This document shows positions 37,116-44,549 of a stretch of 64,000 nt of DNA, piece by piece. The notes below the pieces were generated by a model. The model made no database searches and was not told where the DNA came from. It was given only the letters and a program-made list of their open reading frames with translations. The stretch is taken from contig NZ_FYAM01000005.1 of assembly GCF_900185645.1 (NCBI RefSeq), positions 62,001-126,000 on the forward strand. The letters run 5' to 3'. The stretch's first letter is position 1; the number at the start of each line of letters is the position of its first letter. This DNA is from Clostridium sp. BSD9I1. GTDB taxonomy: Bacteria > Bacillota > Clostridia > Clostridiales > Clostridiaceae. The translations under genes and the position numbers were made by a program.

Positions 37116-38162
37116 ATGATTAAAGTAGGAATTTTAGGTTGTGGTTCAATAACGAAATTTAGACATGCTCCCGAATATGCAAATAACCAGCAGGTAGAAA
37201 TTGCAGCTTTTTATGATACTAATAAAAATAGAGCTGAAGAGCTAGCTTCTATTTATGGTGGTAAAGTGGCTGAGACTTATGAAGAAATTTTTAATGATCC
37301 AGAAATCACTGCAATCAGCAACTGTTTGCCCAACAATTTGCATTATAAAACAACTATAGAGGCATTAAAATCTGGTAAGCATGTATTATGTGAAAAGCCT
37401 ATGACTGGAGATTTAAATGAAGCTAAGGAAATGGTAGAAGTAAGCCAAAGCACTGGAAAGATACTTATGGTGGATCACAATCAAAGGTTTGCCGAAGCTC
37501 ATAAAAAGGCTAAGGAGATATTAAAAAGTGGCGAACTTGGAAGAGTATTAACTTTCCATACGGTTTTTGGACATAAGGGTCCTGAATATTGGAGTGAAAA
37601 CAAAACTAAAGGAACTTGGTTTTTTAACAAGGAACAATCTATACTTGGGGTTGCAGGTGATTTAGGAATTCATAAAATTGACCTGATAAGATACATCCTT
37701 GAAGATGAGATAGAGTATGTAACTGCAATGGAAGGCACATTAGATAAGAAAGATGAAAATGGTGATCTTGTTAAAGTAAGTGACAACATGATATGCACTC
37801 TTAAGACTAAAACTGGAATTATAGGAAATGCAACTTTTAGCTGGACGTATTATGGTGAGGAAAAAAATTATACAATGTTGTTCTGTGAAAAAGGAATAAT
37901 GAGGATTTATGATAATCCTGAATATGACTTAATAGTTGAAAAACTTAATGGCGAAAATGTGTTTTATAAAGTAGGTAAACTTCAGACAAATGATAATCAA
38001 ACATCTACAGGTATCATTGATGAATTTATTGAGGCAATAATACAAAATAGAAAACCATTAATTACAGGAGAAGATGGCTTAGAAGCCTTGAAGGTTATCT
38101 TAGCAGCAATTGAATCAGCTTCAAGTCATAAGAGTGTCCGTATATCAAAGGCAAATGGATAG
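37116..38162 (+). CDS. Gfo/Idh/MocA-family oxidoreductase
   Basis: 348 residues. N-terminal Rossmann fold (VGILGCGSITKF) and the family signature CEKPMTGDLNEA with the conserved Lys; a C-terminal alpha/beta domain carries GDLGIHKIDLIRYI. Members oxidise or reduce sugar and cyclitol hydroxyls with NAD(P). Last gene of the rightward cluster, 36 bp after the second isomerase, so these two probably act on the same molecule. Confidence 0.9.
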   Translation: MIKVGILGCGSITKFRHAPEYANNQQVEIAAFYDTNKNRAEELASIYGGKVAETYEEIFNDPEITAISNCLPNNLHYKTTIEALKSGKHVLCEKPMTGDLNEAKEMVEVSQSTGKILMVDHNQRFAEAHKKAKEILKSGELGRVLTFHTVFGHKGPEYWSENKTKGTWFFNKEQSILGVAGDLGIHKIDLIRYILEDEIEYVTAMEGTLDKKDENGDLVKVSDNMICTLKTKTGIIGNATFSWTYYGEEKNYTMLFCEKGIMRIYDNPEYDLIVEKLNGENVFYKVGKLQTNDNQTSTGIIDEFIEAIIQNRKPLITGEDGLEALKVILAAIESASSHKSVRISKANG

Positions 38163-38261
38163 TTAGCGTTTACTTCTATATTTTACTATATAAAAAATCA
38201 GATAGTATTATTAAATTATTTTTTAAAAATAAAAAAAGATAATGTATTATATTTTTATAAT

Positions 38262-38799
38262 TGAGCACAATAATAGCATAAGGGACATGACAGTTGAGCG
38301 AAGACTTATATATGCTCTTAGGTTTTGGGGTGTATATGAGTCGAACAAAGATTTTACATAGATCTATAAGGGTTTATGTAAGGTCGGCGATAAGATCTTA
38401 TACTGTGAGGTAAAGTTTTATTATAGTTGATTTTGAAAAATAAATTCATTATAATAGGGCTGAAACTTATAATATAAGGTCGAGTTAAGATTATATAATG
38501 TATTGAAATAGATTTTATAGAGTCGAGAGATTTTATAAGGTTTATTATATATGTTATATAGTCGAGGAAACCATTATTATAGGTTGTGATTTGTTTTATT
38601 ATAGTCGCAAGATTATAATAAGGCAATAAACTATTTATATTAGTGCAACTTAGATTGTTATGTTCTTTAGATGTGATATTAGCCCTAAAAAGTTAATAAC
38701 TTTATGAAAACTAATATCATAAAATGGGCATAAATGGATTGCTCATAAAAACCAGAAATTCCGATACTTTACGAAATAAAGTATCGGAATTTTTTTGTT
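38262..38799 (+). ncRNA. Candidate large structured non-coding RNA
   Basis: The 780-bp gap 38163-38942 has no credible protein gene but dense pairing. Terminal helix TGAGCA/TGCTCA (38262-38267 with 38740-38745). A 17-bp helix, five pairs G-U, joins 38279-38295 to 38653-38669 across 357 nt. Inside: hairpins 38303-38318/38327-38342 (16 bp), 38350-38365/38370-38385 (16 bp), 38413-38435/38441-38468, 38489-38498/38515-38524, 38529-38538/38554-38563 and 38596-38603/38614-38621. Near the 3' end 38674-38682/38711-38719 encloses a smaller hairpin. A perfect 16-bp terminator closes the unit. TATAAT at 38256 and TATTAT at 38245 are weak promoter candidates. I do not recognise it as OLE, ROOL, GOLLD or raiA, though I cannot exclude them. 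Confidence 0.7.
38756..38798 (+). terminator. Strong terminator ending the structured RNA
   Basis: AAATTCCGATACTTTA (38756-38771) pairs perfectly over 16 bp with 38777-38792, loop CGAAA, and runs into seven T. No coding gene ends upstream within 590 bp, which argues for a transcript in the gap. Confidence 0.95.
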
Positions 38800-38880
38800 T
38801 TTATAATAATACCCTAATTATAGCTTTAACTTAAGTCATAATTTTTTTAAAAACCTCTTATAAAAAGTATAAAAATGGTA

Positions 38881-38905
38881 TATAATATATACGAACATAT
38901 GTTCT
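38881..38905 (+). promoter_or_regulatory. dinB promoter -10 with LexA (SOS) box
   Basis: TATAAT at 38881-38886 and, just downstream, CGAACATATGTTCT (38892-38905), whose GAACATATGTTC core is a perfect 12-bp palindrome matching the Gram-positive LexA box. Bound LexA would block this promoter, as expected for a DNA-damage polymerase. Confidence 0.88.
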
Positions 38906-38942
38906 AAAGTATGATTGAAATTTATTAAGAGGTTGAGAGTTT

Positions 38943-40193
38943 ATGAGTAGATTAATTTTTCACATTGACGTAAATAGTGCATACCTTTCATGGGAGGCAA
39001 CCTACAGGCTTCAGCAAGGAGAGGAGTTAGATCTTAGAACAATTCCATCAGTGGTAGGTGGGAATGAGTCAAGTAGACATGGAATTGTTTTGACGAAATC
39101 CATTCCTGCAAAGAAATACAATATTCAAACCGGTGAAACTTTATATAATGCTAGAATAAAGTGCCCTGAATTGGTAGTGGTACCACCAAGATATTGGCTA
39201 TACGTTCAGTGCAGCTCAGCTATGCATGAAATATTACAAGAGTATACACCCAACATACAAAGATTTTCTGTAGATGAAAGTTTCTTAGATTTTTCTGATA
39301 TGGAAAATATACATCCAGATTATATGAAACTTGCTGAAACCATAAAGCAAAGAATAAAAGATGAATTAGGGTTTACAGTAAATATAGGAATATCAAATAA
39401 TAAACTACTTGCAAAAGTTGCTTCAGATCTAAAAAAGCCAGATAAAATACACACTCTATTTCAACAGGAGATAAAGGAGAAGATGTGGCCTCTTCCAGTT
39501 GAAGATTTATTTATGGTAGGTAGAGCTACAACTCCTAAATTACACAAATTAAATATCAATACAATAGGAGATTTAGCAAATTATGATGTTAATATACTAA
39601 AAAATATTTTAAAAAGTCATGGAGAATTAATTTGGAATTATGCTAATGGTATAGATAACTCAAAGGTTAGAAAAGGTAATTATATTGATGTGAAGGGTAT
39701 AGGGAACTCTACAACAATTCCTTTTGATGTAGAAGATAAAGAAACAGCCCATAAGGTAATTTTATCTTTATGTGAAACAGTAAGTATGAGGCTTAGAAAT
39801 TCAGGTAACTGCTGTAAGGTGGTTTCAGTATCAATAAGAGGCAGTGATTTGATATCTTATTCACGTCAAAAGAAGTTAATTACAGCTACAGATTCCACTA
39901 GAAAAATATATGAAGTAGCATGCTTGTTATTCGATAATGCATGGAAAGGAAATAACATAAGACATCTAGGGGTGCATATAACAGATTTTTGTAATAATGA
40001 TTTTTATCAATACAGCATACTTGATTCCTTTGATTATGATAGAGATAGAGAATTAAATAAGGCAGTGGATGAAATTAGATTAAAGTATGGAAATAAAGCT
40101 ATCATGAGATCGTGTTTTCTGCATTCAGGTTTGAGTTCAATGTGCGGAGGCATAGGGGAAGAGGACTATCCGTTAATTAGTTCTATGCTATAG
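38943..40193 (+). CDS. dinB: Y-family DNA polymerase IV
   Basis: 416 residues. Catalytic acidic residues in FHIDVNSAYLSWEA (first metal Asp) and FSVDESFLDFSD (Asp-Glu pair); fingers, thumb helix-hairpin-helix (VGRATTPKLHKLNINTIGDL) and little-finger domain follow. It copies past DNA lesions with low fidelity. The LexA box upstream makes SOS control almost certain. Followed 15 bp later by a small gene that is probably its co-transcribed companion. Confidence 0.95.
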   Translation: MSRLIFHIDVNSAYLSWEATYRLQQGEELDLRTIPSVVGGNESSRHGIVLTKSIPAKKYNIQTGETLYNARIKCPELVVVPPRYWLYVQCSSAMHEILQEYTPNIQRFSVDESFLDFSDMENIHPDYMKLAETIKQRIKDELGFTVNIGISNNKLLAKVASDLKKPDKIHTLFQQEIKEKMWPLPVEDLFMVGRATTPKLHKLNINTIGDLANYDVNILKNILKSHGELIWNYANGIDNSKVRKGNYIDVKGIGNSTTIPFDVEDKETAHKVILSLCETVSMRLRNSGNCCKVVSVSIRGSDLISYSRQKKLITATDSTRKIYEVACLLFDNAWKGNNIRHLGVHITDFCNNDFYQYSILDSFDYDRDRELNKAVDEIRLKYGNKAIMRSCFLHSGLSSMCGGIGEEDYPLISSML

Positions 40194-40208
40194 TGAAAGG
40201 TGAGATTT

Positions 40209-40472
40209 ATGAGAATCATAGCTAAGCCAATTGAAGTAGTTTCTTACACCAACGATAAGGGTGATATAAGGCCTTTAAGATTTAGGTTGCAGATGGAGGA
40301 CGAAACTATAAAGGTAATAAAAGTTGATAAGGTTATTGTAAAAGAAACTGAGAAGCTTGCTGGCAATATCATGCTTGTATTTAAATGCCAAAGCTTAATT
40401 GATGATGTGATGAAATTATTTGAAATTAAGTACGATTTAAAAACCTGCAGATGGATGCTATATAAAATCTAG
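40209..40472 (+). CDS. Small DinB-associated protein
   Basis: 87 residues from ATG 40209, with AAGGTGA as ribosome site; the GTG at 40200 lies within that site. Basic, beta-rich sequence with no membrane segment, ending RWMLYKI. Its place in the same SOS transcript recalls the YolD-like proteins that accompany Y-family polymerases in Bacillus, but I see no clear sequence match. The stop codon overlaps a dispersed repeat, so the native C-terminus may have been altered. Confidence 0.7.
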   Translation: MRIIAKPIEVVSYTNDKGDIRPLRFRLQMEDETIKVIKVDKVIVKETEKLAGNIMLVFKCQSLIDDVMKLFEIKYDLKTCRWMLYKI

Positions 40473-40496
40473 TGCCACCCACATGACAAGTGGCAA
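40471..40496. repeat. GTGCCACC-family element, copy 4, fused to a stop codon
   Basis: AGTGCCACCCACATGACAAG then TGGCAA. As at 22589, its first two bases finish the TAG stop of the preceding gene. Nearly identical to copy 3. Confidence 0.8.
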
Positions 40497-40565
40497 ACTA
40501 GGCATAGGATTATACTGACGCATAAAGATTTAAATTTATTATTAGGTACAGGGAGATGAGGTTGA

Positions 40566-41102
40566 ATGAATAAGAATATTTTTTTATCCTATTGTTGGAA
40601 GGATGAGGAAGTTGTAAACGAAATAGATAATTATTTTAAAAGTAGACAGGTTATATTTCAAAGGGACAAAAGGGATATTGAAAGTTGGGAAAGTATAAAA
40701 GTCTTCATGAAGAGAATAAGGAAAAGCAGCTACGCAATATTAGTGATTAGTGACAATTATTTGAAATCTGTAAACTGTATGTATGAAGTATTAGAAGTAA
40801 TGAAAGATGAAAATTATAGAGAGAGAATACTTACTGTAGTTTTAAATGATGCCCTAATATATGATGCATTAAGTAAAGCTAAATATATAAAGTATTGGAA
40901 AGAAAAATACAGTGAATTATATGATACAATAAAAGAGATTGATGATAATCAAAGTACTATAAAATTATTAGAGGAACTTAAGAAAACTAAGGAGATAATG
41001 AATAATATCGGTGAATTTATGGCAATAGTATCTGACATGAATAATCCTTCCATAAATAATGTTTGCGAAGAAATAGGAATTAAGATAAAAAACAATAGCT
41101 GA
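40566..41102 (+). CDS. Stand-alone TIR-domain protein
   Basis: 178 residues. The first 130 form a TIR domain: IFLSYCWKDEE (beta-A), RDKRDIESWESI (BB loop), SSYAILVISDNYLKS and CMYEVLEVM, in which E74 fits the catalytic Glu of NAD-cleaving TIRs (CxxE pattern). The C-terminal 50 residues are helical and unassigned. Bacterial TIR proteins often act in antiphage defence or signalling, usually beside a sensor such as Thoeris ThsA or an Argonaute. None is adjacent here; neighbours are a repair polymerase pair and a ferredoxin. Confidence 0.82.
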   Translation: MNKNIFLSYCWKDEEVVNEIDNYFKSRQVIFQRDKRDIESWESIKVFMKRIRKSSYAILVISDNYLKSVNCMYEVLEVMKDENYRERILTVVLNDALIYDALSKAKYIKYWKEKYSELYDTIKEIDDNQSTIKLLEELKKTKEIMNNIGEFMAIVSDMNNPSINNVCEEIGIKIKNNS

Positions 41103-41139
41103 GGATAATCAAATTAATATATAGGAGAGAGGTTTTATT

Positions 41140-41919
41140 ATGATATTTTATTTTTCAGGTACAGGCAACTCTTTAGAGGCAGCTAAAAAAATTGGAAGTT
41201 ATAACGATGAACTATTGATTTCTGTATCAAAGGAAATGAATAGTAAGAGTGGGAGTTTTGAGTATACTCTAAAAGATAACGAAGTTATAGGCTTTGTATT
41301 TCCGGTGTATGCTTGGGCACCGCCTAAGATGGTGCTGCAGTTTATTGAAAAATTAAAGATTAATAATTATAATAATAATTACATTTTTTCTGTAGCAACT
41401 TGTGGAGAAAATATAGGGAACACTATGAAGATTCTTGATAATTGCCTGAATAAGAAAGGCATGAAATTAAGCAGCGGATTTTCCCTTGTAATGCCTAACA
41501 ACTATATTATTATGGGTAATATTGATTCAAAAGAAGTTGAAAGTAAGAAGTTACAGTGTGCAGATGAAGTTTTAAGAAATATTAGCAGGATAGTTAAAGA
41601 AAAAACAGTGGGTATATTTCAAATTGAAAAGGGATTCTTACCGGGAATATTAACATCGGTCATAAATCCATTATTCAATAAATATGCCATGAATACAAAA
41701 AAGTTCAATGTAAATAATAAGTGTACTAGGTGTGGAATATGTGAAAAAGTATGCAATTCTAAGACTATTAGGGTTAAAGAAAAACCAGAGTGGGGAGATA
41801 CATGCACACAATGTTTAGCATGTATTCATCTTTGTCCAGTAAAAGCTATTGAATATGGTAAGAATACGCAAAATAAGGGAAGATATAAGAATCCTAATAT
41901 AAGTATAAGCGAGATGTAA
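41140..41919 (+). CDS. EFR1-family flavodoxin-ferredoxin fusion
   Basis: 259 residues. N-terminal flavodoxin-like part begins MIFYFSGTGNSLEAAKKIG (FMN phosphate loop); the C-terminus holds two [4Fe-4S] motifs, CTRCGICEKVC and CTQCLACIHLCP. It is a soluble electron carrier of anaerobes. Partner enzymes are not identifiable nearby. Good ribosome site (GGAGAGAGG). Confidence 0.9.
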   Translation: MIFYFSGTGNSLEAAKKIGSYNDELLISVSKEMNSKSGSFEYTLKDNEVIGFVFPVYAWAPPKMVLQFIEKLKINNYNNNYIFSVATCGENIGNTMKILDNCLNKKGMKLSSGFSLVMPNNYIIMGNIDSKEVESKKLQCADEVLRNISRIVKEKTVGIFQIEKGFLPGILTSVINPLFNKYAMNTKKFNVNNKCTRCGICEKVCNSKTIRVKEKPEWGDTCTQCLACIHLCPVKAIEYGKNTQNKGRYKNPNISISEM

Positions 41920-41943
41920 ATAACAATTTAAGGAGAAAGAACT

Positions 41944-42177
41944 ATGAGAGTAATATTTGAATTTAAAGACTCAAGTGGCACAGTACTTACAGAAAATAAT
42001 ATAGAAAAACAGCTAACTAATGAAGAAATTCTTGTAATCCTAAATAGCAAGGAAGTGACTTATCCAGTACATGATGGATTTTTGTTCACAGTTAAGCACT
42101 GTGTAATTGAAAATTCTACATATGATATGTTTGCAGAGCCTTATAAATTAAAAATAAGTCTTAGAGAAAGGCTATAG
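41944..42177 (+). CDS. Small hypothetical protein
   Basis: 77 residues, AAGGAGAAAG site before the ATG, 24 bp after the ferredoxin gene and probably co-transcribed. Soluble, beta-rich pattern (VIFEFKDSSGTVL, DGFLFTVKHCVIE). Not recognised. Its stop codon lies inside the stem of the terminator at 42171. Confidence 0.7.
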   Translation: MRVIFEFKDSSGTVLTENNIEKQLTNEEILVILNSKEVTYPVHDGFLFTVKHCVIENSTYDMFAEPYKLKISLRERL

Positions 42178-42197
42178 ATTAAATCTATAGCTTTTTT
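42171..42197 (+). terminator. Terminator overlapping the small gene's stop codon
   Basis: GCTATAGAT (42171-42179) pairs perfectly with ATCTATAGC (42183-42191), loop TAA, then six T. The TAG stop is within the left arm. Confidence 0.92.
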
Positions 42198-42325
42198 ATA
42201 TATTTATAGCTGCATTAAATGTTCTATAAAATGAAGCATCAATTAATTTCTGGTGTAATTTCCTTGCAGTAAAGCTTAATATTTGTTATGCTTATATAAG
42301 AAATGCTTAGGAGGCTAACTAATTT

Positions 42326-42763
42326 ATGAAGGAAAAACCTGAAGATTGGATTGGATATTGGATTAATAAAATCGATAGAGCCATGAAAAATGTTCATGAT
42401 AAAAGGTTTCAGGAGTATGATCTAACCACATCCCAAAAGTCAATTTTGTATCAGCTTTGGAATAAGGATGGACTTACTCAAAAAGAAATTCAAGAAAATC
42501 TATGTTTGAAAGCAGCTTCTGTATCTGGACTTGTAGAGATGTTACTAAAAAAAGGATTTATATATAGAGAACAGGATGATGAAGATGCAAGATTCAAAAG
42601 ACTTTATCTAACGGAAAAGGGAAGACAGATGAAGGAGATATCTATAGCAATTTTAAAAGAAATTGAAGATGAAGTATCTCAAGGGTTTTCTGATGATGAA
42701 AGAAGAATTTTTATATCATGGATGAGAAAGCTATATATTAATCTTAATGCTATAGAAAAATAA
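42326..42763 (+). CDS. MarR-family transcriptional regulator
   Basis: 145 residues with the winged-helix MarR fold: TTSQKSILYQLWNKDGLTQK, recognition region KAASVSGLVEMLLKKGFI, wing DDEDARFKRLYLTEKG. Usually a dimeric repressor released by small aromatic compounds. It is 86 bp upstream of the MATE pump and likely controls it. Confidence 0.93.
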   Translation: MKEKPEDWIGYWINKIDRAMKNVHDKRFQEYDLTTSQKSILYQLWNKDGLTQKEIQENLCLKAASVSGLVEMLLKKGFIYREQDDEDARFKRLYLTEKGRQMKEISIAILKEIEDEVSQGFSDDERRIFISWMRKLYINLNAIEK

Positions 42764-42849
42764 GTATATAGCATATTTTAATGCGTTTAATTATACTTAG
42801 ATGCTTAGGAAGCTAAATAAAGTAGTTAAAATAAGGGAGGTAATAAAAT

Positions 42850-44241
42850 ATGAATGAATCAAAAGAATTGGAAACGGAAAGTGTAGGGAAACTTCTCCTT
42901 AAGTTTTCTATTCCAGCTGTTATAGGTATGCTTGTTAATGCCCTATATAGTATTGTAGATAGAATATTTGTTGGTAGAGGAGTCGGATCACTTGCACTTT
43001 CAGGTGTAGCAGTTACCTTTCCTATTACCAATATAATTATGGCAGTAGGAATGCTTGTAGGAACAGGTGCGGCAGCCGTAGTTTCTATAAAACTGGGACA
43101 AAAGAAGAAAGAAGATGCAGAAAAGATTTTAGGGACTTCTTATGTTCTTACAATAATAATGTCAATAATCGTAACTATTTTAGGACTTATATTTTTAGAG
43201 CCTCTTTTAAAGATATTGGGTGCAAGTGCAGAAACCATGCCTTATGCAAAGCAATTTGGAGGGATAGTACTTCTAGGAACTGTACTTCAAAATATAGGAT
43301 TTGGACTGAATCCAATAATTCGTTCACAAGGTGATCCTAAGACAGCCATGAATACTATGCTTATAGGTGCTGTACTTAATTTGATTATAAATCCAATATT
43401 AATATTTGGATTTAATTTAGGAGTAGTAGGATCAGCAATTTCAACTATTGCTTCGCAAGCTGTTTGCTCAATATGGATATACAAATATTTTACAGGAAAC
43501 AAAAGTTTATTAAAGCTAAAAAGAGAAAATATGAAATTGAAAAAAGCTGTTATTAAGGAAATAATAGCAATAGGTATGTCTCCTTTTGCTATGCAAATTG
43601 CAGCTAGTTTAGTTACAATTACTATAAATACTAATTTAGCAAAGTATGGTGGAGATCTTGCTATAGGAGCTTATTCTCTTATAATGAGTATTGCTGTTTT
43701 AATATTGATGCCTGTACTCGGTGTAAACCAAGGGGCACAGCCTATAATAGGATATAATTATGGAGCAAAAAACATAAGTAGGGTTAAAAAAACATTGCTG
43801 TACTCAGTTATTGTAAATACGTGTATATCAACGGTTGGATTTATCTTAGTTCAACTATTCCCAACTGAAATTATTAAAATTTTTAATAAAACAGACCTTA
43901 AACTTATAGCTCTTGGAGCAAATGGACTTTCTATTTATCTTATGGCTTTTGCTCTTGTGGGACCGCAAGCAACTTGCACTAATTATTTTCAGGCTGTGGG
44001 AAAGGCAAAATACTCAATGTTTTTAAGTTTACTAAGACAAATTATACTGCTTATACCTCTTATATTAATACTTCCCCATTTTTATGAATTGAATGGAGTA
44101 TGGATATCAGGACCAATTGCGGATTTTGTTTCATCAGTGATAACGTTCATTTATATAGGATATGAAATGAGAAGGTTAAGAGCACTTAGAAATGATGAAG
44201 CAGTTGACTCTTCTGAAGCAAGAGTTAAGTTATCAGTTTAA
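42850..44241 (+). CDS. MATE-family efflux transporter
   Basis: 463 residues with about 12 membrane helices in two similar halves. Motifs include YSIVDRIFVGRGVGSLALSG, IGFGLNPIIRSQGDPKTAMN and GVNQGAQPIIGYNYGAKN, typical of the NorM/MepA branch of cation-coupled multidrug exporters. Ribosome site GGGAGG. Operon with MarR upstream and a terminator 56 bp downstream. Confidence 0.94.
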   Translation: MNESKELETESVGKLLLKFSIPAVIGMLVNALYSIVDRIFVGRGVGSLALSGVAVTFPITNIIMAVGMLVGTGAAAVVSIKLGQKKKEDAEKILGTSYVLTIIMSIIVTILGLIFLEPLLKILGASAETMPYAKQFGGIVLLGTVLQNIGFGLNPIIRSQGDPKTAMNTMLIGAVLNLIINPILIFGFNLGVVGSAISTIASQAVCSIWIYKYFTGNKSLLKLKRENMKLKKAVIKEIIAIGMSPFAMQIAASLVTITINTNLAKYGGDLAIGAYSLIMSIAVLILMPVLGVNQGAQPIIGYNYGAKNISRVKKTLLYSVIVNTCISTVGFILVQLFPTEIIKIFNKTDLKLIALGANGLSIYLMAFALVGPQATCTNYFQAVGKAKYSMFLSLLRQIILLIPLILILPHFYELNGVWISGPIADFVSSVITFIYIGYEMRRLRALRNDEAVDSSEARVKLSV

Positions 44242-44296
44242 TTAGGGATAAATAATGGATAAAATATTATATTAATTTTTTCAAATGTTGAAGACT

Positions 44297-44325
44297 AAAG
44301 CATCTGCAGTTTGCAGGTGCTTTTT
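44297..44325 (+). terminator. Terminator, AAAGCATCTGCA family (copy 4)
   Basis: AAAGCATCTGCA pairs with TGCAGGTGCTTTTT. Fourth member of the reused terminator family. In the rest of the gap 44326-44549 I see only AT-rich sequence without an ORF or clear motif. Confidence 0.9.
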
Positions 44326-44549
44326 AAATGCTCAAATAGTAATAGTTTTTATATATTAAATGTATAGTTATATTCATAAGTACTTGGTGGGAAAATTATT
44401 CGTTGGAATCTATTGAAAGAAAATGTCTAAATATGTATAATTATAATGTATAATTTGGAATTAATTTTAGTATATATAAACTTAGGATTATATTGGTCAA
44501 ATGTTTGTTGAAATAATACCGAGTCTTAGATAAAGGTGGGAATATACTT

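Noticed and set aside
27964-38162. myo-Inositol degradation cluster
   Set aside because: Two IolE/IolI-like barrels and one Gfo/Idh/MocA enzyme are present, but IolC, IolD, IolB and IolA homologues are missing.
38354-38626. 90-codon reading frame on the minus strand inside the RNA region
   Set aside because: No ribosome site, low-complexity Ile/Tyr-rich translation from AT-rich repeats, and it overlaps the paired elements of the RNA candidate.
38293-38646. CRISPR array suggested by regularly spaced GTCG units
   Set aside because: Repeat units are not near-identical, only a few bases recur, spacing varies from 39 to 53, and no cas gene is nearby. Pairing between neighbouring units fits a folded RNA better.
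40566-42177. Multi-gene antiphage system around the TIR protein
   Set aside because: The next genes encode an electron-transfer ferredoxin and a small unknown protein with separate ribosome sites; no sensor or nuclease partner is seen.
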